Of a DNA stretch of 64,000 nucleotides, positions 1-8,462 are shown piece by piece. The stretch is taken from contig NZ_LT608327.1 of assembly GCF_900095705.1 (NCBI RefSeq), positions 620,001-684,000 on the forward strand, read 5' to 3'. The notes beneath the pieces were generated by a model. It had not been told where the DNA came from. It ran no database searches and worked only from the letters and a program-made list of their open reading frames with translations. Positions within the stretch are counted from its first letter, which is position 1; each line of letters begins with the position of its first letter. A program made the translations under genes and the position numbers. The DNA is from Fusobacterium massiliense (GTDB lineage: Bacteria; Fusobacteriota; Fusobacteriia; Fusobacteriales; Fusobacteriaceae).

Positions 1-2
1 AT

Positions 3-305
3 ATATATCAAGATATTATCCAAGCAATTAAACATAATAATTTTAAAAAATTTGAAGGAATAGTAGAAAAATATCTTGGAAGTAAAGAAAAAATTTCTGA
101 GAAAATGAGAGTTGCTTTAAAAACTCTTAAAAAATATATGGAATATATTAAAAATATGTTTGAAACTAATATTACTAATGGAGTAATAGAAGGTTTAAAT
201 AATAAAATTAAATCAATAAAAAGAACTGCATTTGGATATTCAAAATTTAGCAATTTTAAAAAGCGTATATTAATTCAAGAAGGAATTGTTTCAATTAATG
301 CCTAA
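3..305 (+). CDS. ISL3-type transposase, C-terminal part (5' end outside window)
   Basis: The reading frame is open from base 3, so this is the last 100 residues of a longer protein and not a gene starting at the internal ATG at 105. The end contains NGVIEGLNNKIKSIKRTAFG followed by a YSKF/NFKKRIL segment, the signature of the C-terminal part of the DDE domain of ISL3 (IS204/IS1001/IS1096/IS1165) transposases; the Glu is the last of the DDE triad. It would catalyse cut-and-paste transposition of the element. Whether the copy is intact upstream cannot be judged here. Confidence 0.85.
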   Translation: MYQDIIQAIKHNNFKKFEGIVEKYLGSKEKISEKMRVALKTLKKYMEYIKNMFETNITNGVIEGLNNKIKSIKRTAFGYSKFSNFKKRILIQEGIVSINA

Positions 306-343
306 TTTTTTTATGCAATAATGAATTTTAGTAACAATAAAAA

Positions 344-381
344 AAGAGAATTTTCAAGTTTTTATTCTCAAAAATTCTCTT
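344..381 (+). terminator. hairpin after the IS transposase
   Basis: The inverted repeat AAGAGAATTTT / AAAATTCTCTT with a 16-nt loop follows the transposase stop by about 40 bases. It is conserved in the solo IS end at 8368-8405, so it belongs to the element. It lacks a long T run after the stem, so terminator activity is inferred from its position. Confidence 0.5.
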
Positions 382-440
382 AATTATGCTAAGTCATAGT
401 CTAAACTTTTTCATCAACACTATTTGACAAATAGCCATTT

Positions 441-1481
441 TTTCTAGGTCAAGTTATTTTCTTTGTTGTACCACTTATCATAATTGGTTTTATTGCTCCT
501 GCAATAACTCAATTAAAATCAAATGCTAGTAAAATGTTGTTAACTATGTTGGGATTATCTTATATTTCTTCAGTAGGTGCTGCACTTTTTTCTGCAACTG
601 CTGGATATATTTTAATTCCTAAATTAAACATTCTTTCTAATGTTGAAGGTTTAAAAGAATTACCTCAAATACTATTTAAAGTAGAAATTCCACCTGCAAT
701 TTCAGTAATGGGAGCTTTAGTTTTAGCATTACTTTTAGGACTTGCAGTAGTTTGGACTGGTTCAAAAAGAACTGAGGAACTTTTAAACGAATTTAACAAT
801 ATTATGTTAATGGTTGTAAATAAGATAGTAATTCCTCTATTACCTATATTCATTGCAACAACTTTTGCTGGACTTGCATACGAAGGAAGTATTACTAAAC
901 AATTACCTGTATTTTTAAAAGTTATTTTAATTGTTTTAGTAGGACACTATATTTGGATATTCATACTATATAGTATCGGAGGGCTTGTTTCTGGTAAAAA
1001 TCCTTGGTCTTTATTAAAATTCTATGGTCCTGCTTATTTAACAGCTGTTGGAACTATGTCATCTGCTGCAACACTTCCTGTAAGTTTAAAATGTGTTAAA
1101 AAATCAGGAGTGTTAGATGAAGAAATAACTAACTTTGCTATTCCTTTAGGAGCTACAACTCATTTATGTGGTTCTGTATTAACTGAAACTTTCTTTGTTA
1201 TGGTTGTTTCTAAAATATTATATGGTGCTGTTCCTCCTGTTGGAACTATGATATTATTCATTGTTTTATTAGGTGTATTTGCAGTTGGAGCACCTGGAGT
1301 TCCTGGTGGAACTGTTTTAGCATCTTTAGGATTAATTATATCTGTTTTAGGATTTGATGAAGCTGGAACAGGTCTTATGATAACTATATTTGCTTTACAA
1401 GATAGTTTCGGAACTGCATGTAATATAACAGGAGATGGAGCTTTAGCACTTATTTTAAATGGAATTTTTAAAAGAAAATAA
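441..1481 (+). pseudogene. dicarboxylate/amino acid:cation symporter (DAACS family), 5'-truncated by the IS
   Basis: The frame is open from 441, directly after the IS tip, and reads FLGQVIFFVVPLIIIGFIAP, which matches the first conserved helix region of DAACS (GltP/SstT-like) sodium-coupled carboxylate or amino-acid importers. The signature near the C-terminus is present (ITGDGALALILNG, with an upstream serine-rich TMSSAATLP segment and the GSVLTETFF helix). About 346 codons remain against a usual 390-430, so roughly the first 40-60 residues with the first transmembrane helix have been replaced by IS DNA. An in-frame TAG lies at 432-434. An internal ATG at 534 exists but would give a protein lacking the first helices. 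Probably non-functional. Confidence 0.8.
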
Positions 1482-1490
1482 ATTTAGAAC

Positions 1491-1808
1491 ATTTACAAAA
1501 TTTTAATTTGTTGATTTAAAAATAGTTCGTTATAACCAGATTTCTTAACGATTAAAAATCAAGAGTTCGCTACAAATTTGGCAAAACTCGCTAACTTGCT
1601 AACAAGTTAGCTCAAACACGCCAAGATTTGTTCGGCTCACTCTATTTGATTTTTAATCTAAAATCTGGAAAAATAACTCACTTATTTTTAAATTATCCAA
1701 AAGATAGCCCCGATGTCCGTATTAGTTCGAAGAGCCTGTGTTTATTGAGCTCGTAGAACTCATACGGCTATCAGGGGCTTATATAAGGTTGATAAATTAA
1801 AATTTAAA
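1491..1808 (+). repeat. long two-hairpin palindromic repeat, copy A
   Basis: This 318-bp intergenic element consists of a long imperfect inverted repeat (arms of roughly 90 bp meeting near 1602) followed by a 74-bp hairpin at 1706-1779 whose stem ends are AGCCCC/GGGGCT. Copies occur at 51893-52245 (inverted) and 54003-54311 (direct). The three copies agree closely in the arms and differ at the apex of the long palindrome. No coding frame of note is present. Confidence 0.85.
1706..1779 (+). repeat. intergenic hairpin repeat, GCCCC-stem variant (in copy A)
   Basis: The arms GATGTCCGTATTAGTTC and GAACTCATACGGCTATC enclose a conserved loop containing GAGCC and GAGCTC. The outer clamp is AGCCCC/GGGGCT, in place of the GTCTC/GAGAC of most copies. 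Confidence 0.85.
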
Positions 1809-1819
1809 TAATAAAAATT

Positions 1820-1895
1820 AGACTCTGGAGTATATATTAGTTTGAAGATAATCTATTTATCAAACTTGTAAAACTAATATATCTATCTAGAGTCT
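1820..1895 (+). repeat. diverged hairpin repeat ahead of rubrerythrin
   Basis: The clamp AGACTCTGGAG/CTAGAGTCT and the inner arms (ATATATTAGTTT / AAACTAATATAT) pair well, although the primary sequence has drifted from the family. It is followed by a T run at 1892-1901, so it could act as a terminator for leftward-arriving or symporter transcripts. Confidence 0.65.
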
Positions 1896-1983
1896 TTTTT
1901 TATATTTTTTTCTTTAAACTTTGTAATTATTACAATTTTTTTAAATTTTTCTATTTTTTTCAAAAATATTTTTATTTTTTTAT

Positions 1984-2028
1984 TTGACATTATAGTTTGA
2001 AAGTGATAAAATACTTTCGAACTATAAT
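1984..2028 (+). promoter_or_regulatory. rubrerythrin promoter inside a 16-bp palindromic operator
   Basis: TTGACA at 1984-1989, a 17-bp spacer and TAAAAT at 2007-2012 form a near-ideal sigma70 promoter. A 16-bp inverted repeat (1989-2004 and 2013-2028, one mismatched pair) surrounds the -10 box, which sits in the 8-bp loop GATAAAAT. A repressor bound here would block RNA polymerase. A peroxide or redox-responsive regulator is a reasonable guess from the target gene; the site does not obviously match the PerR consensus. Confidence 0.75.
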
Positions 2029-2076
2029 TAATATTTTGATAAATATTTTTGTTAAGAAAAAGGAGAAAGATACGAT

Positions 2077-2616
2077 ATGGATTTAAAAGGAAGTAAAACT
2101 GAAAAGAATTTATGGACAGCATTTGCTGGTGAATCTCAAGCTAGAAACAAATATAATTTCTATGCTAACCAAGCTAGAGAAGAAGGATATGCTCAAATAG
2201 GAGAGCTTTTTGACACAACTGCTCATAATGAAAGAGCTCATGCTAAACTTTGGTTTAAAGCTTTACATGAAGATACTATACCTGATACTTTAACTAACCT
2301 TGCTGATGCAGCTGCTGGTGAAAACTATGAATGGACTGATATGTATGCAACTTTTGCTAAAGAAGCTAAAGAAGAAGGATTCTTAAAAATTGCTAAACAA
2401 TTTGAAATGGTAGCTCAAATCGAAAAAGAACACGAAGAAAGATATAGAAAATTACTTGCAAACATTCAAAATAATGAAGTATTCCATTCTGATGAAAAAG
2501 TAGCATGGGAATGTATGGAATGTGGATATATTCACTATGGAACTGATGCTCCAGGTAAATGTCCAGTTTGTGGAGTTGAAAAAGCTAACTTCAAAAGAAG
2601 AGTTGTTAATTACTAA
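2077..2616 (+). CDS. rbr: rubrerythrin
   Basis: Rubrerythrin is a non-haem diiron peroxidase of anaerobes that reduces hydrogen peroxide in the cytoplasm with electrons from NAD(P)H via a rubredoxin-like partner. The 179 residues show a four-helix ferritin-like domain with the diiron ligands in [10 protein letters not shown] (around Glu19), HNERAH (around 50-55) and IEKEHEERY (around 117-122). A C-terminal rubredoxin-type Fe(Cys)4 site uses Cys146, 149, 162 and 165. The length is typical. AGGAG at 2061-2065 precedes the ATG. The gene is monocistronic: its own regulated promoter lies upstream and hairpins plus a terminator lie downstream. Confidence 0.97.
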   Translation: MDLKGSKTEKNLWTAFAGESQARNKYNFYANQAREEGYAQIGELFDTTAHNERAHAKLWFKALHEDTIPDTLTNLADAAAGENYEWTDMYATFAKEAKEEGFLKIAKQFEMVAQIEKEHEERYRKLLANIQNNEVFHSDEKVAWECMECGYIHYGTDAPGKCPVCGVEKANFKRRVVNY

Positions 2617-2623
2617 TTAAAAA

Positions 2624-2702
2624 AGTCTCTGACGTCCTATTAGTTCGAAGAACCTATGTTCATTGAACTCGTATAGAACTCTCATATGGCTGTCAAGAGA
2701 CT
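2624..2702 (+). repeat. intergenic hairpin repeat
   Basis: Typical clamp AGTCTCTGAC / GTCAAGAGACT, with a slightly altered inner stem and two or three extra bases on the 3' arm. It lies 8 bp after the rubrerythrin stop codon. Confidence 0.85.
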
Positions 2703-2741
2703 AATAACTATTTTAAATTATACTTTTCTATGAAATTAATA

Positions 2742-2775
2742 AACCTATCTGTTTAACAGATAGGTTTTTATTATT
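2742..2775. terminator. terminator between convergent rbr and trmR-like genes
   Basis: A perfect 10-bp stem AACCTATCTG / CAGATAGGTT with a 5-nt loop is followed by TTTTATTATT. It sits between two converging transcription units and between two oppositely oriented copies of the ATTTATACTTTCCTATAGAA-type motif. Confidence 0.8.
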
Positions 2776-2809
2776 CTATAGTAAAGTATAAAAATAAATA
2801 TCAAAAAAT

Positions 2810-2885
2810 AGTCTCTGACGTCCGTATTAGTTCGAAGAGCCTGTGTTCATTGAGCTCGTAGAACTCATACGGCTGTCAGAAGACT
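2810..2885 (+). repeat. intergenic hairpin repeat
   Basis: A close match to the family consensus, with clamp GTCTCTGAC / GTCAGAAGAC. It ends just before the stop codon of the methyltransferase gene at 2890. Confidence 0.88.
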
Positions 2886-2889
2886 TTAT

Positions 2890-3534
2890 TTATTTTCTAT
2901 AAACTATACCAACACCATCAGAGATTGGTAATAAGACAAAATCATAATTTTCATATAAATAATCAATGAACTCATCTAATCTTTTTACAATGGTTTTAAA
3001 TCTTTTTGGACTTTCTTTATATAGATAACCCCTGAACATTATATTATCTATAAAAATAAGTCCATTCTCATTCAATATTTTATAGGAATCTTCAAAAAAT
3101 TTTTTATACTGTCCCTTAGCAGCATCTATAAAAATAAAATCAAATTTTTTATTTAATTTTTCTATTTCTTCTGTTGCATCTCCAAAAATCTGAGACACTC
3201 CTTTCAAATTGGACTTCTTAAAATTTTCTTGAGAAATTTTAAATCTATCTTCATCAATCTCTATTGTTGTTAAAGTTCCTTCTCTATCTTGTACCTCCTC
3301 CAACATAGTTATTCCTGAATAGCCTGTTGCAGTTCCAATCTCTAAAATATCCTTTATATTTTTATTAGTCTTTATTATAAACTTTAAATATTGTCTAATT
3401 TCTTTACTTATTATAGGAACATTATTTACCTCTGCATCTTTTTCTAATTCCTTAAATAATTCTAAATTTGGATTTTTATATTTGTCTATTTTTGATGATA
3501 TATATTCGTTCGCTTCTTTTAATTCCTCTAACAT
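2890..3534 (-). CDS. O-methyltransferase, TrmR/YrrM-like
   Basis: This 214-residue protein is an SAM-dependent class I methyltransferase of the O-methyltransferase family 3. The SAM motif EIGTATGYSG lies at 65-74 and is followed by an acidic strand end (TIEIDED) and FIFIDAAKGQY, where the metal and catalytic residues of this family sit. The Bacillus member TrmR methylates 5-hydroxyuridine at the wobble position of tRNA, so a tRNA substrate is likely; small-molecule catechol-type activity cannot be excluded. The start codon overlaps the end of rsmB by 7 bp, implying translational coupling. It is the last gene of the nrdD operon. Confidence 0.8.
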   Translation of the reverse strand: MLEELKEANEYISSKIDKYKNPNLELFKELEKDAEVNNVPIISKEIRQYLKFIIKTNKNIKDILEIGTATGYSGITMLEEVQDREGTLTTIEIDEDRFKISQENFKKSNLKGVSQIFGDATEEIEKLNKKFDFIFIDAAKGQYKKFFEDSYKILNENGLIFIDNIMFRGYLYKESPKRFKTIVKRLDEFIDYLYENYDFVLLPISDGVGIVYRK

Positions 3535-4835
3535 TTACCCTCTTTTCTCAATTTTATTATGTAAAAATTATCCATTACTTCTTCTTTATAATTTATAGAA
3601 AAACCTCCAAACTTATCATAATCTCCTTCTACATTTTCAGGAACAAATAATTTTTCTACCTTAAAATCTTTTCTTTCATTTAAAAATTTTTCAATATTTC
3701 TTGTATTTTCTTCATAAGTTATAGTACATGTACTATATATCATTTCTCCATTTTCTTTCAATATATCTGCTGCTGAATTTAAAATTTCTAATTGTAAATT
3801 AGCTAACTCTTCAACATTTTCTCTATTTTTACTGTATAATATTTCAGGTTTTTTCCTTATTACACCATATCCACTACAAGGAACATCAGCTAATATTTTA
3901 TCAAATTTTCTTCCTTGTTTATTAACATTTCTAGCATCCATCACAATAGGTTTTACAATAGTTATTCCCAACTTTTGCATATTATTTTCTATTAATTTTA
4001 TTTTATGCTGATGAATATCTATTGCAATAACTTCTCCTTTATTTTCCATTGTTTCTGCTATTACAGCTGTTTTTCCTCCAGGTGCTGCACATATATCAAG
4101 AACTAAATCATTAATATTTGCATTTAAATTTAATGCTGCTAAATATGAAGACCCGTCTTGTGCTATTATTTTCCCAGTTTTAAATTCTTCGGAATTTATT
4201 ATAAATCCAGAATTTATATAATATACTGTTCCAACTTTTTTAATTATTTGAATATTATTCTTGACTAAAAATTCTTCAAATTCCTCCTCAGAATACTTTA
4301 ATTTATTAACTCTTACAGAAAGATAAGGTACTTTCTTTAAACTTATAATAGCTTTTTTTAAATTTTCCTCTCCATATTGTTTTAAGAGAACTTCACAAAA
4401 CCATTTTGGAACCGAATATAGTAGCTCGTACTTCTTTTCTTCTTCTAATTTTTGTATTTCCTCATCTTTTATTCTTATATAGTTTCTTAAACTTCCATTA
4501 ATAAATTTAGAAATCGGTAAACTATATTTTTTCTTAGTAAGTTCTGTTGCTTCCCAAACAACTCCTTTATTATCACTATTCATAAAAGTTATTTGATAAA
4601 TTGACAATCTTAAAATATTCCTAAGCCATTCTTTTTTTATTTCTTTAGTTATTTTAGATATCATATAATCTAAAAATTCTTTGTTTCTAATAACACCGTA
4701 AAATATTTCTGTAATAAATGCTTTTTCTTTTGAATTTATATCCAAAGCTTTAAAAGTTTCATTTAAAACTATATTTGAATATCCTCCTTTATCTACCTGT
4801 GTTATAAGATTTATTGCTACTTGTTTAACATTCAT
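3528..4835 (-). CDS. rsmB: 16S rRNA (cytosine-967-C5)-methyltransferase
   Basis: RsmB methylates C967 of 16S rRNA. The 435 residues comprise an N-terminal NusB-like RNA-binding domain (about 1-135), a linker and a C-terminal Rossmann methyltransferase. The SAM motif DICAAPGGK is at 247-255. The two cysteines of the m5C mechanism are visible: Cys320 in ADVPCSGYG (general acid) and Cys370 in STCTI (nucleophile). The length is normal. It is followed by the overlapping methyltransferase gene and preceded by the DUF1653 gene 23 bp upstream. Confidence 0.95.
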   Translation of the reverse strand: MNVKQVAINLITQVDKGGYSNIVLNETFKALDINSKEKAFITEIFYGVIRNKEFLDYMISKITKEIKKEWLRNILRLSIYQITFMNSDNKGVVWEATELTKKKYSLPISKFINGSLRNYIRIKDEEIQKLEEEKKYELLYSVPKWFCEVLLKQYGEENLKKAIISLKKVPYLSVRVNKLKYSEEEFEEFLVKNNIQIIKKVGTVYYINSGFIINSEEFKTGKIIAQDGSSYLAALNLNANINDLVLDICAAPGGKTAVIAETMENKGEVIAIDIHQHKIKLIENNMQKLGITIVKPIVMDARNVNKQGRKFDKILADVPCSGYGVIRKKPEILYSKNRENVEELANLQLEILNSAADILKENGEMIYSTCTITYEENTRNIEKFLNERKDFKVEKLFVPENVEGDYDKFGGFSINYKEEVMDNFYIIKLRKEGKC

Positions 4836-4858
4836 ATCTTCACCTTAATTTTATGAAA

Positions 4859-5086
4859 TTAATCTTTTAATTCAAATCTATACTTTTGTTTTATATTAGG
4901 ATACTTTTCTCTATCCACTTCCGAAGCAAACATATCATAAGGTCTAGCATATATTCCAAAGTCTCCATATAATGCTTGATAAACAACTAACAATTCTCCT
5001 GTTTCTGTATGTTTTGCAATATTTAAAACCTTGTATTCTTTTCCTTTAAAATGTTTATAAACTTTTTCTGTAAATATTTCTCTCAT
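4859..5086 (-). CDS. DUF1653 domain protein
   Basis: The 75 residues form a single DUF1653 domain: [20 protein letters not shown], then VVYQALYG, then a PYDMF segment and a closing YRFELK. These small proteins are widespread in bacteria and have no established biochemical role. It lies between nrdG and rsmB with short gaps on both sides (23 bp), so it is co-transcribed with them. Confidence 0.85.
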   Translation of the reverse strand: MREIFTEKVYKHFKGKEYKVLNIAKHTETGELLVVYQALYGDFGIYARPYDMFASEVDREKYPNIKQKYRFELKD

Positions 5087-5109
5087 TTTTCCTGCCTATT
5101 TCTATCTAG

Positions 5110-5616
5110 CTATATATATTCAATAACTTTTCCAGATTTTAATGTTTTTTGTATGTCAATAACTCTTTGATTAGAACTTCCTCTCCACTTAAGATTTAAG
5201 TCTTTTAATTCGTCAACAAATTTCCCATCAATCAGGACATCACATTCTTTTATTAAAGAAATTCTAGCATCATCTTCTAGAATTTCCTCCCAAGTAAAAC
5301 CTGACCAAATCCAGATATCTTTTTCTTTAAATTCTGCTTTAAATTTTTTTATAAACTTTAAAAGAGGTTCAATGTTTTTAGGATAAGTTGGGTCTCCTCC
5401 TAATATAGAAAGTCCTTTTACTATAGTCGAATATTTTCTAAAATAATTTAGAATCTCATCTTCTTCTTTAATTGTGAAAGTTGAACCATAATGCTCATTC
5501 CAAGTTTCCATATTAAAACAATTCTTACAACAATGAGTACAACCACTTACAAATAAACTTACTCTTATTCCTTTTCCATTAATCATATCTGCATATTTTA
5601 TACCTGAATAATTCAT
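5110..5616 (-). CDS. nrdG: anaerobic ribonucleotide reductase activating protein
   Basis: NrdG is the radical-SAM activase that installs the glycyl radical on NrdD. The 168 residues carry the CxxxCxxC iron-sulphur cluster motif at Cys26, Cys30 and Cys33 (GCTHCCKNC) and the glycine-rich SAM-binding GGDPT segment. It starts 5 bp after the nrdD stop codon, as expected for a coupled nrdDG pair. The length is typical of the short NrdG family. Confidence 0.96.
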   Translation of the reverse strand: MNYSGIKYADMINGKGIRVSLFVSGCTHCCKNCFNMETWNEHYGSTFTIKEEDEILNYFRKYSTIVKGLSILGGDPTYPKNIEPLLKFIKKFKAEFKEKDIWIWSGFTWEEILEDDARISLIKECDVLIDGKFVDELKDLNLKWRGSSNQRVIDIQKTLKSGKVIEYI

Positions 5617-5621
5617 TTTTA

Positions 5622-7808
5622 TTAACTGTGTTTTACTCTATGCATTATTTCCTCTTGTTTACCTTTATTAAAAGGTCTAGCATTAGGTTGAGATAGATAT
5701 CCACATACTCTCCTTATTACACTCATTTCATTTCCATCATGATTTCCACATTGTGGACAAGTGAAGCCATCTTTTGTTGCTGTAAATTCTCCTTTAAATC
5801 CACATATATGACACTTATCAACAGGTTGATTTATCCCCATATAATGTATCCCAACATTTTTTGCATATCTTAAAATATCTGGTATAGCTTCTAAGTTTTT
5901 AGTTAAAGAATCTGTTTCTATATAACTTATGTGTCCTCCCTTTGAATATTTATGCCCCAGTGCTTCCATTCTTAATTTTTCAAAAGGACTAATATTAATT
6001 CTTGAAGATACATGGAAAGAATTATCATAGTATCCTTTATCTGTGATGCCTTTAATATCCCCAAATTCAGATTTATCCACTCTTGCAAATCTATCACATA
6101 GAGATTCTGAGGGAGTTCCATATAATGCAAAACCTAAATTATATGTTTTTTTATATTCTTCAACTTTTTCTGAAATATATTTTAGTATATTAAATGTCTT
6201 TTCATAAATTTCTTCTGATTCAGAAAAATCTTTTCCATATAAAAGTTGAGATACTTCACTTAAACCAATATAACCAATTGATACAGTTGAATATCCTCCC
6301 CATATCAAATCTTTAATAGTCTCTTTTGCATTTTTTTCAGCCAATGCCCCAGACATCCAAAGTATTGGAGCTACTTCTGCCGTAGTATTTTCTAAATAAT
6401 GTGCTCTAAAAATAGAATTATCTTTGCAAATTTCTAAAACTCTATCTAACTCTTTGTAAAATTCTTTTTCATTCCCTCTATTTTTTATTGCAATCCTTGG
6501 TAAATTTATAGTTGTTGCTCCTATATTAAATCTTCCAGCATATTTTTCTTTCCCCTTTTCATCTTTCCAAGGAGATAAAAAGGCTCTACACCCCATAGGA
6601 TAAACCACTGTTTCTTCTTTTAACTGTTCTTTTGTAATAAATAAAATATCTGGATAAATTGATTTAGTCATACATTCAAAGGCAAGTTGTGAAATATCCC
6701 AGTTAGGATCTCCCTCATTTAAATTTAAATCTTCACACATTGCATAAACTATTTTAGGAAATATAGCAGTTTCTTTTTTAGCTCCAAAACCTGCCATTCT
6801 AGTCTTAAAAACATATTTTTGAACTAATCTTCCTTCCCATGATATCTCAGTTCCTATTCCTATTGTTGTAAAAGGAGTTTGTCCATTTACTGTTGATAAA
6901 GAGTTTATCTCGTATTCAAGTCCTTGCATTGCTTGTTTTACTGATTCTTCTGTCATATCAACTGTATAAGCAAAGGTTCTCGGATATTTATTTTTTAATT
7001 CTTGATTTGAATACTCTATATTTTTGTCTTTTAAATTTTCTATTTCTTCTTCACTTAAATTATCTATATATTTTATTCCTCTTAAAAAATGTTTCTTAAA
7101 GGTTTTTTTTATATACTTTACTAAAGCTCTATCTAAATATGGAATTGAACAGCCTCCAAAAGTATTAGATGATACAGAAGCTATAATTTGTACTATATGT
7201 CCAACTGCAACATCAACCGAATTTGGCTCAAGCATTTTTGCATTTCCTATATTACATCCACCACTTAGCATAGTTTCTATATTTACAAGTTCACAATTAG
7301 TTTCTCTGAATAAAAGATAATCTAAGTCATGAAGATGTATTTCCCCTTTAATATGAGCTAATTTTATATGTTTAGGTACTATTTTATTTAAGTAGTAGTC
7401 TCTTGATGATATCCCGGCTAATAAATCTCTTTGAACTGATATTGTCTTAGCATCTTTATTAGCATTCTCAGATAAAAGTTTTTCATTTGAAGCATCAACT
7501 AATTCTGCAATCTGTCTGTATATACCTTTTTCTTTTTCTCTAATTTCAGTCTTTATCGTTCTATAACTTTGATAGTCCATAGCAATATCTTTTTCAGAAG
7601 AAGCCATTAATTTTTTAACAACGATATCTTGAATTTCTTCAACCGATAATATTTTTTGTTCCATATTATCAATTTGATTTGCTATTTTTTCAATCAATTT
7701 TAAATTAGGTTCTTTTGAATTTTTTTCAAAAGCTTTTTTTATTGCATTCTCAATTCTACTACTATCAAATGCAACTATTTCCCCATCTCTTTTAATTACT
7801 CTTTTCAT
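5622..7808 (-). CDS. nrdD: anaerobic ribonucleoside-triphosphate reductase
   Basis: This class III reductase makes deoxyribonucleotides without oxygen. The 728 residues contain an N-terminal ATP-cone (about 1-90, starting VIKRDGEIVAFD) for allosteric control and the ten-stranded barrel. A C-terminal Zn site has two CxxC pairs (CHICG and CPQCG), and the glycyl-radical loop RRVCGYLSQ has Gly703 as the radical residue. The ATG at 7808 lacks a well-placed ribosome binding site. The strong AAGGAGG sits about 20 bases further upstream, ahead of a five-codon TTG-initiated frame that ends 7 bp before the ATG, which suggests coupled initiation. Confidence 0.96.
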   Translation of the reverse strand: MKRVIKRDGEIVAFDSSRIENAIKKAFEKNSKEPNLKLIEKIANQIDNMEQKILSVEEIQDIVVKKLMASSEKDIAMDYQSYRTIKTEIREKEKGIYRQIAELVDASNEKLLSENANKDAKTISVQRDLLAGISSRDYYLNKIVPKHIKLAHIKGEIHLHDLDYLLFRETNCELVNIETMLSGGCNIGNAKMLEPNSVDVAVGHIVQIIASVSSNTFGGCSIPYLDRALVKYIKKTFKKHFLRGIKYIDNLSEEEIENLKDKNIEYSNQELKNKYPRTFAYTVDMTEESVKQAMQGLEYEINSLSTVNGQTPFTTIGIGTEISWEGRLVQKYVFKTRMAGFGAKKETAIFPKIVYAMCEDLNLNEGDPNWDISQLAFECMTKSIYPDILFITKEQLKEETVVYPMGCRAFLSPWKDEKGKEKYAGRFNIGATTINLPRIAIKNRGNEKEFYKELDRVLEICKDNSIFRAHYLENTTAEVAPILWMSGALAEKNAKETIKDLIWGGYSTVSIGYIGLSEVSQLLYGKDFSESEEIYEKTFNILKYISEKVEEYKKTYNLGFALYGTPSESLCDRFARVDKSEFGDIKGITDKGYYDNSFHVSSRINISPFEKLRMEALGHKYSKGGHISYIETDSLTKNLEAIPDILRYAKNVGIHYMGINQPVDKCHICGFKGEFTATKDGFTCPQCGNHDGNEMSVIRRVCGYLSQPNARPFNKGKQEEIMHRVKHS

Positions 7809-7895
7809 ACTTTTTCTACTTAAATAATTTCAAAGTAGCCCTCCTTACTTCCAAATACTTATCTTTGTTAATTTTATCATTTTTTAGCGTTTTTT

Positions 7896-7938
7896 ACAAT
7901 ATATAGTATTTGTATATTTTTGTTATACTATATATTGT
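7896..7938 (-). promoter_or_regulatory. candidate NrdR-type operator pair upstream of nrdD
   Basis: Two inverted copies of ACAATATATAGTAT (7896-7909, and 7925-7938 on the opposite strand) form a large palindrome about 115 bp before nrdD. Each resembles the 16-bp NrdR box (ACAC-w-ATATAT-w-GTGT type; about 12 of 16 positions by eye), and NrdR normally binds paired boxes upstream of nrd operons. The assignment is inference; no nrdR gene is in the window. Confidence 0.45.
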
Positions 7939-7973
7939 TGGTATAACTTCTAGGAGGTATGATTTTTTCTTGT

Positions 7974-8222
7974 TTATCCATCTATCCCTTCATCTTCTTC
8001 TATTAAATAATTAATTTGTTGCCAATCATAAAATTCAACTAATTTATATGGTATTGTATTGTTTTTATGGGCTATAGCAATTATTTCATCTTGTTCAAGT
8101 TTATACACAATATGGTGTTCTTCAAAATCATCTAATAACATTTCTTTATACTCTTCATATTTTCCATTTTCTTTTAATTCTTTTATAATTTTTTTTACTT
8201 CTTCATAATCTAATCTTTCCAT
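7974..8222 (-). CDS. hypothetical acidic 82-aa protein
   Basis: No family recognised. The 82 residues are highly charged and acidic, with a helix-rich first half (YEEVKKIIKELKENGKYEEY) and a more hydrophobic second half ending in an acidic tail (LIEEDEGIDG). AAAGGAG lies 8 bp before the ATG, so it is probably expressed. It lies between the nrd operon promoter and the IS remnant beyond the CDI-like locus. Its size and acidity fit a small immunity or antitoxin-type protein, but nothing in the sequence proves that. Confidence 0.6.
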   Translation of the reverse strand: MERLDYEEVKKIIKELKENGKYEEYKEMLLDDFEEHHIVYKLEQDEIIAIAHKNNTIPYKLVEFYDWQQINYLIEEDEGIDG

Positions 8223-8285
8223 CTAAAATTCTCCTTTATATTGATATATAATTATAACATTTTTTTATTTAATTATAAAATTAAT

Positions 8286-8324
8286 AAACATATGCTCTTC
8301 GAACTAATGTGGGAGTCAGAGGAT
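8286..8324 (-). repeat. partial intergenic hairpin repeat
   Basis: Only one arm and part of the loop remain (CTCTTCGAACTAAT), in inverted orientation. The other half is missing, next to the solo IS end. Confidence 0.6.
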
Positions 8325-8357
8325 AATTTTTTTACTATTTAATTTTATACTTTCTTA

Positions 8358-8462
8358 TAACTTGAAAAAAGAGAATTTTTAAGTTTTTATTCTCAAAAAT
8401 TCTCTCAATTATGCTAAGTCATGGTCTAAACTTTTTCATCAATACTATTTGACAAATAACCA
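8358..8462 (+). mobile_element. solo right end of the same ISL3-type element
   Basis: About 105 bp match the last part of the element at 332-436, including the terminator-like hairpin and the tip with ACTATTTGACAAATA. No transposase is attached. It is the scar of a deleted copy, in the same orientation as the element at the window start. Confidence 0.75.

Larger units (their letters stand above)
1..436 (+). mobile_element. 3' end of an ISL3-family insertion sequence
   Basis: The window opens inside an insertion sequence. It holds the last 100 codons of a transposase (3-305), a hairpin terminator and a right end that stops near 436 with the tip reading GGCTATTTGTCAAATAG on the minus strand. 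A second, transposase-less copy of the same end is at 8358-8462. The family call rests on the transposase C-terminus; the left end and target duplication lie outside the window. Confidence 0.75.

Noticed and set aside
2810-2885. Treating every hairpin repeat as a simple intrinsic terminator
   Set aside because: Many copies lack a T run, occur in either orientation to transcription, have a conserved loop, and often sit beside a separate, better terminator.
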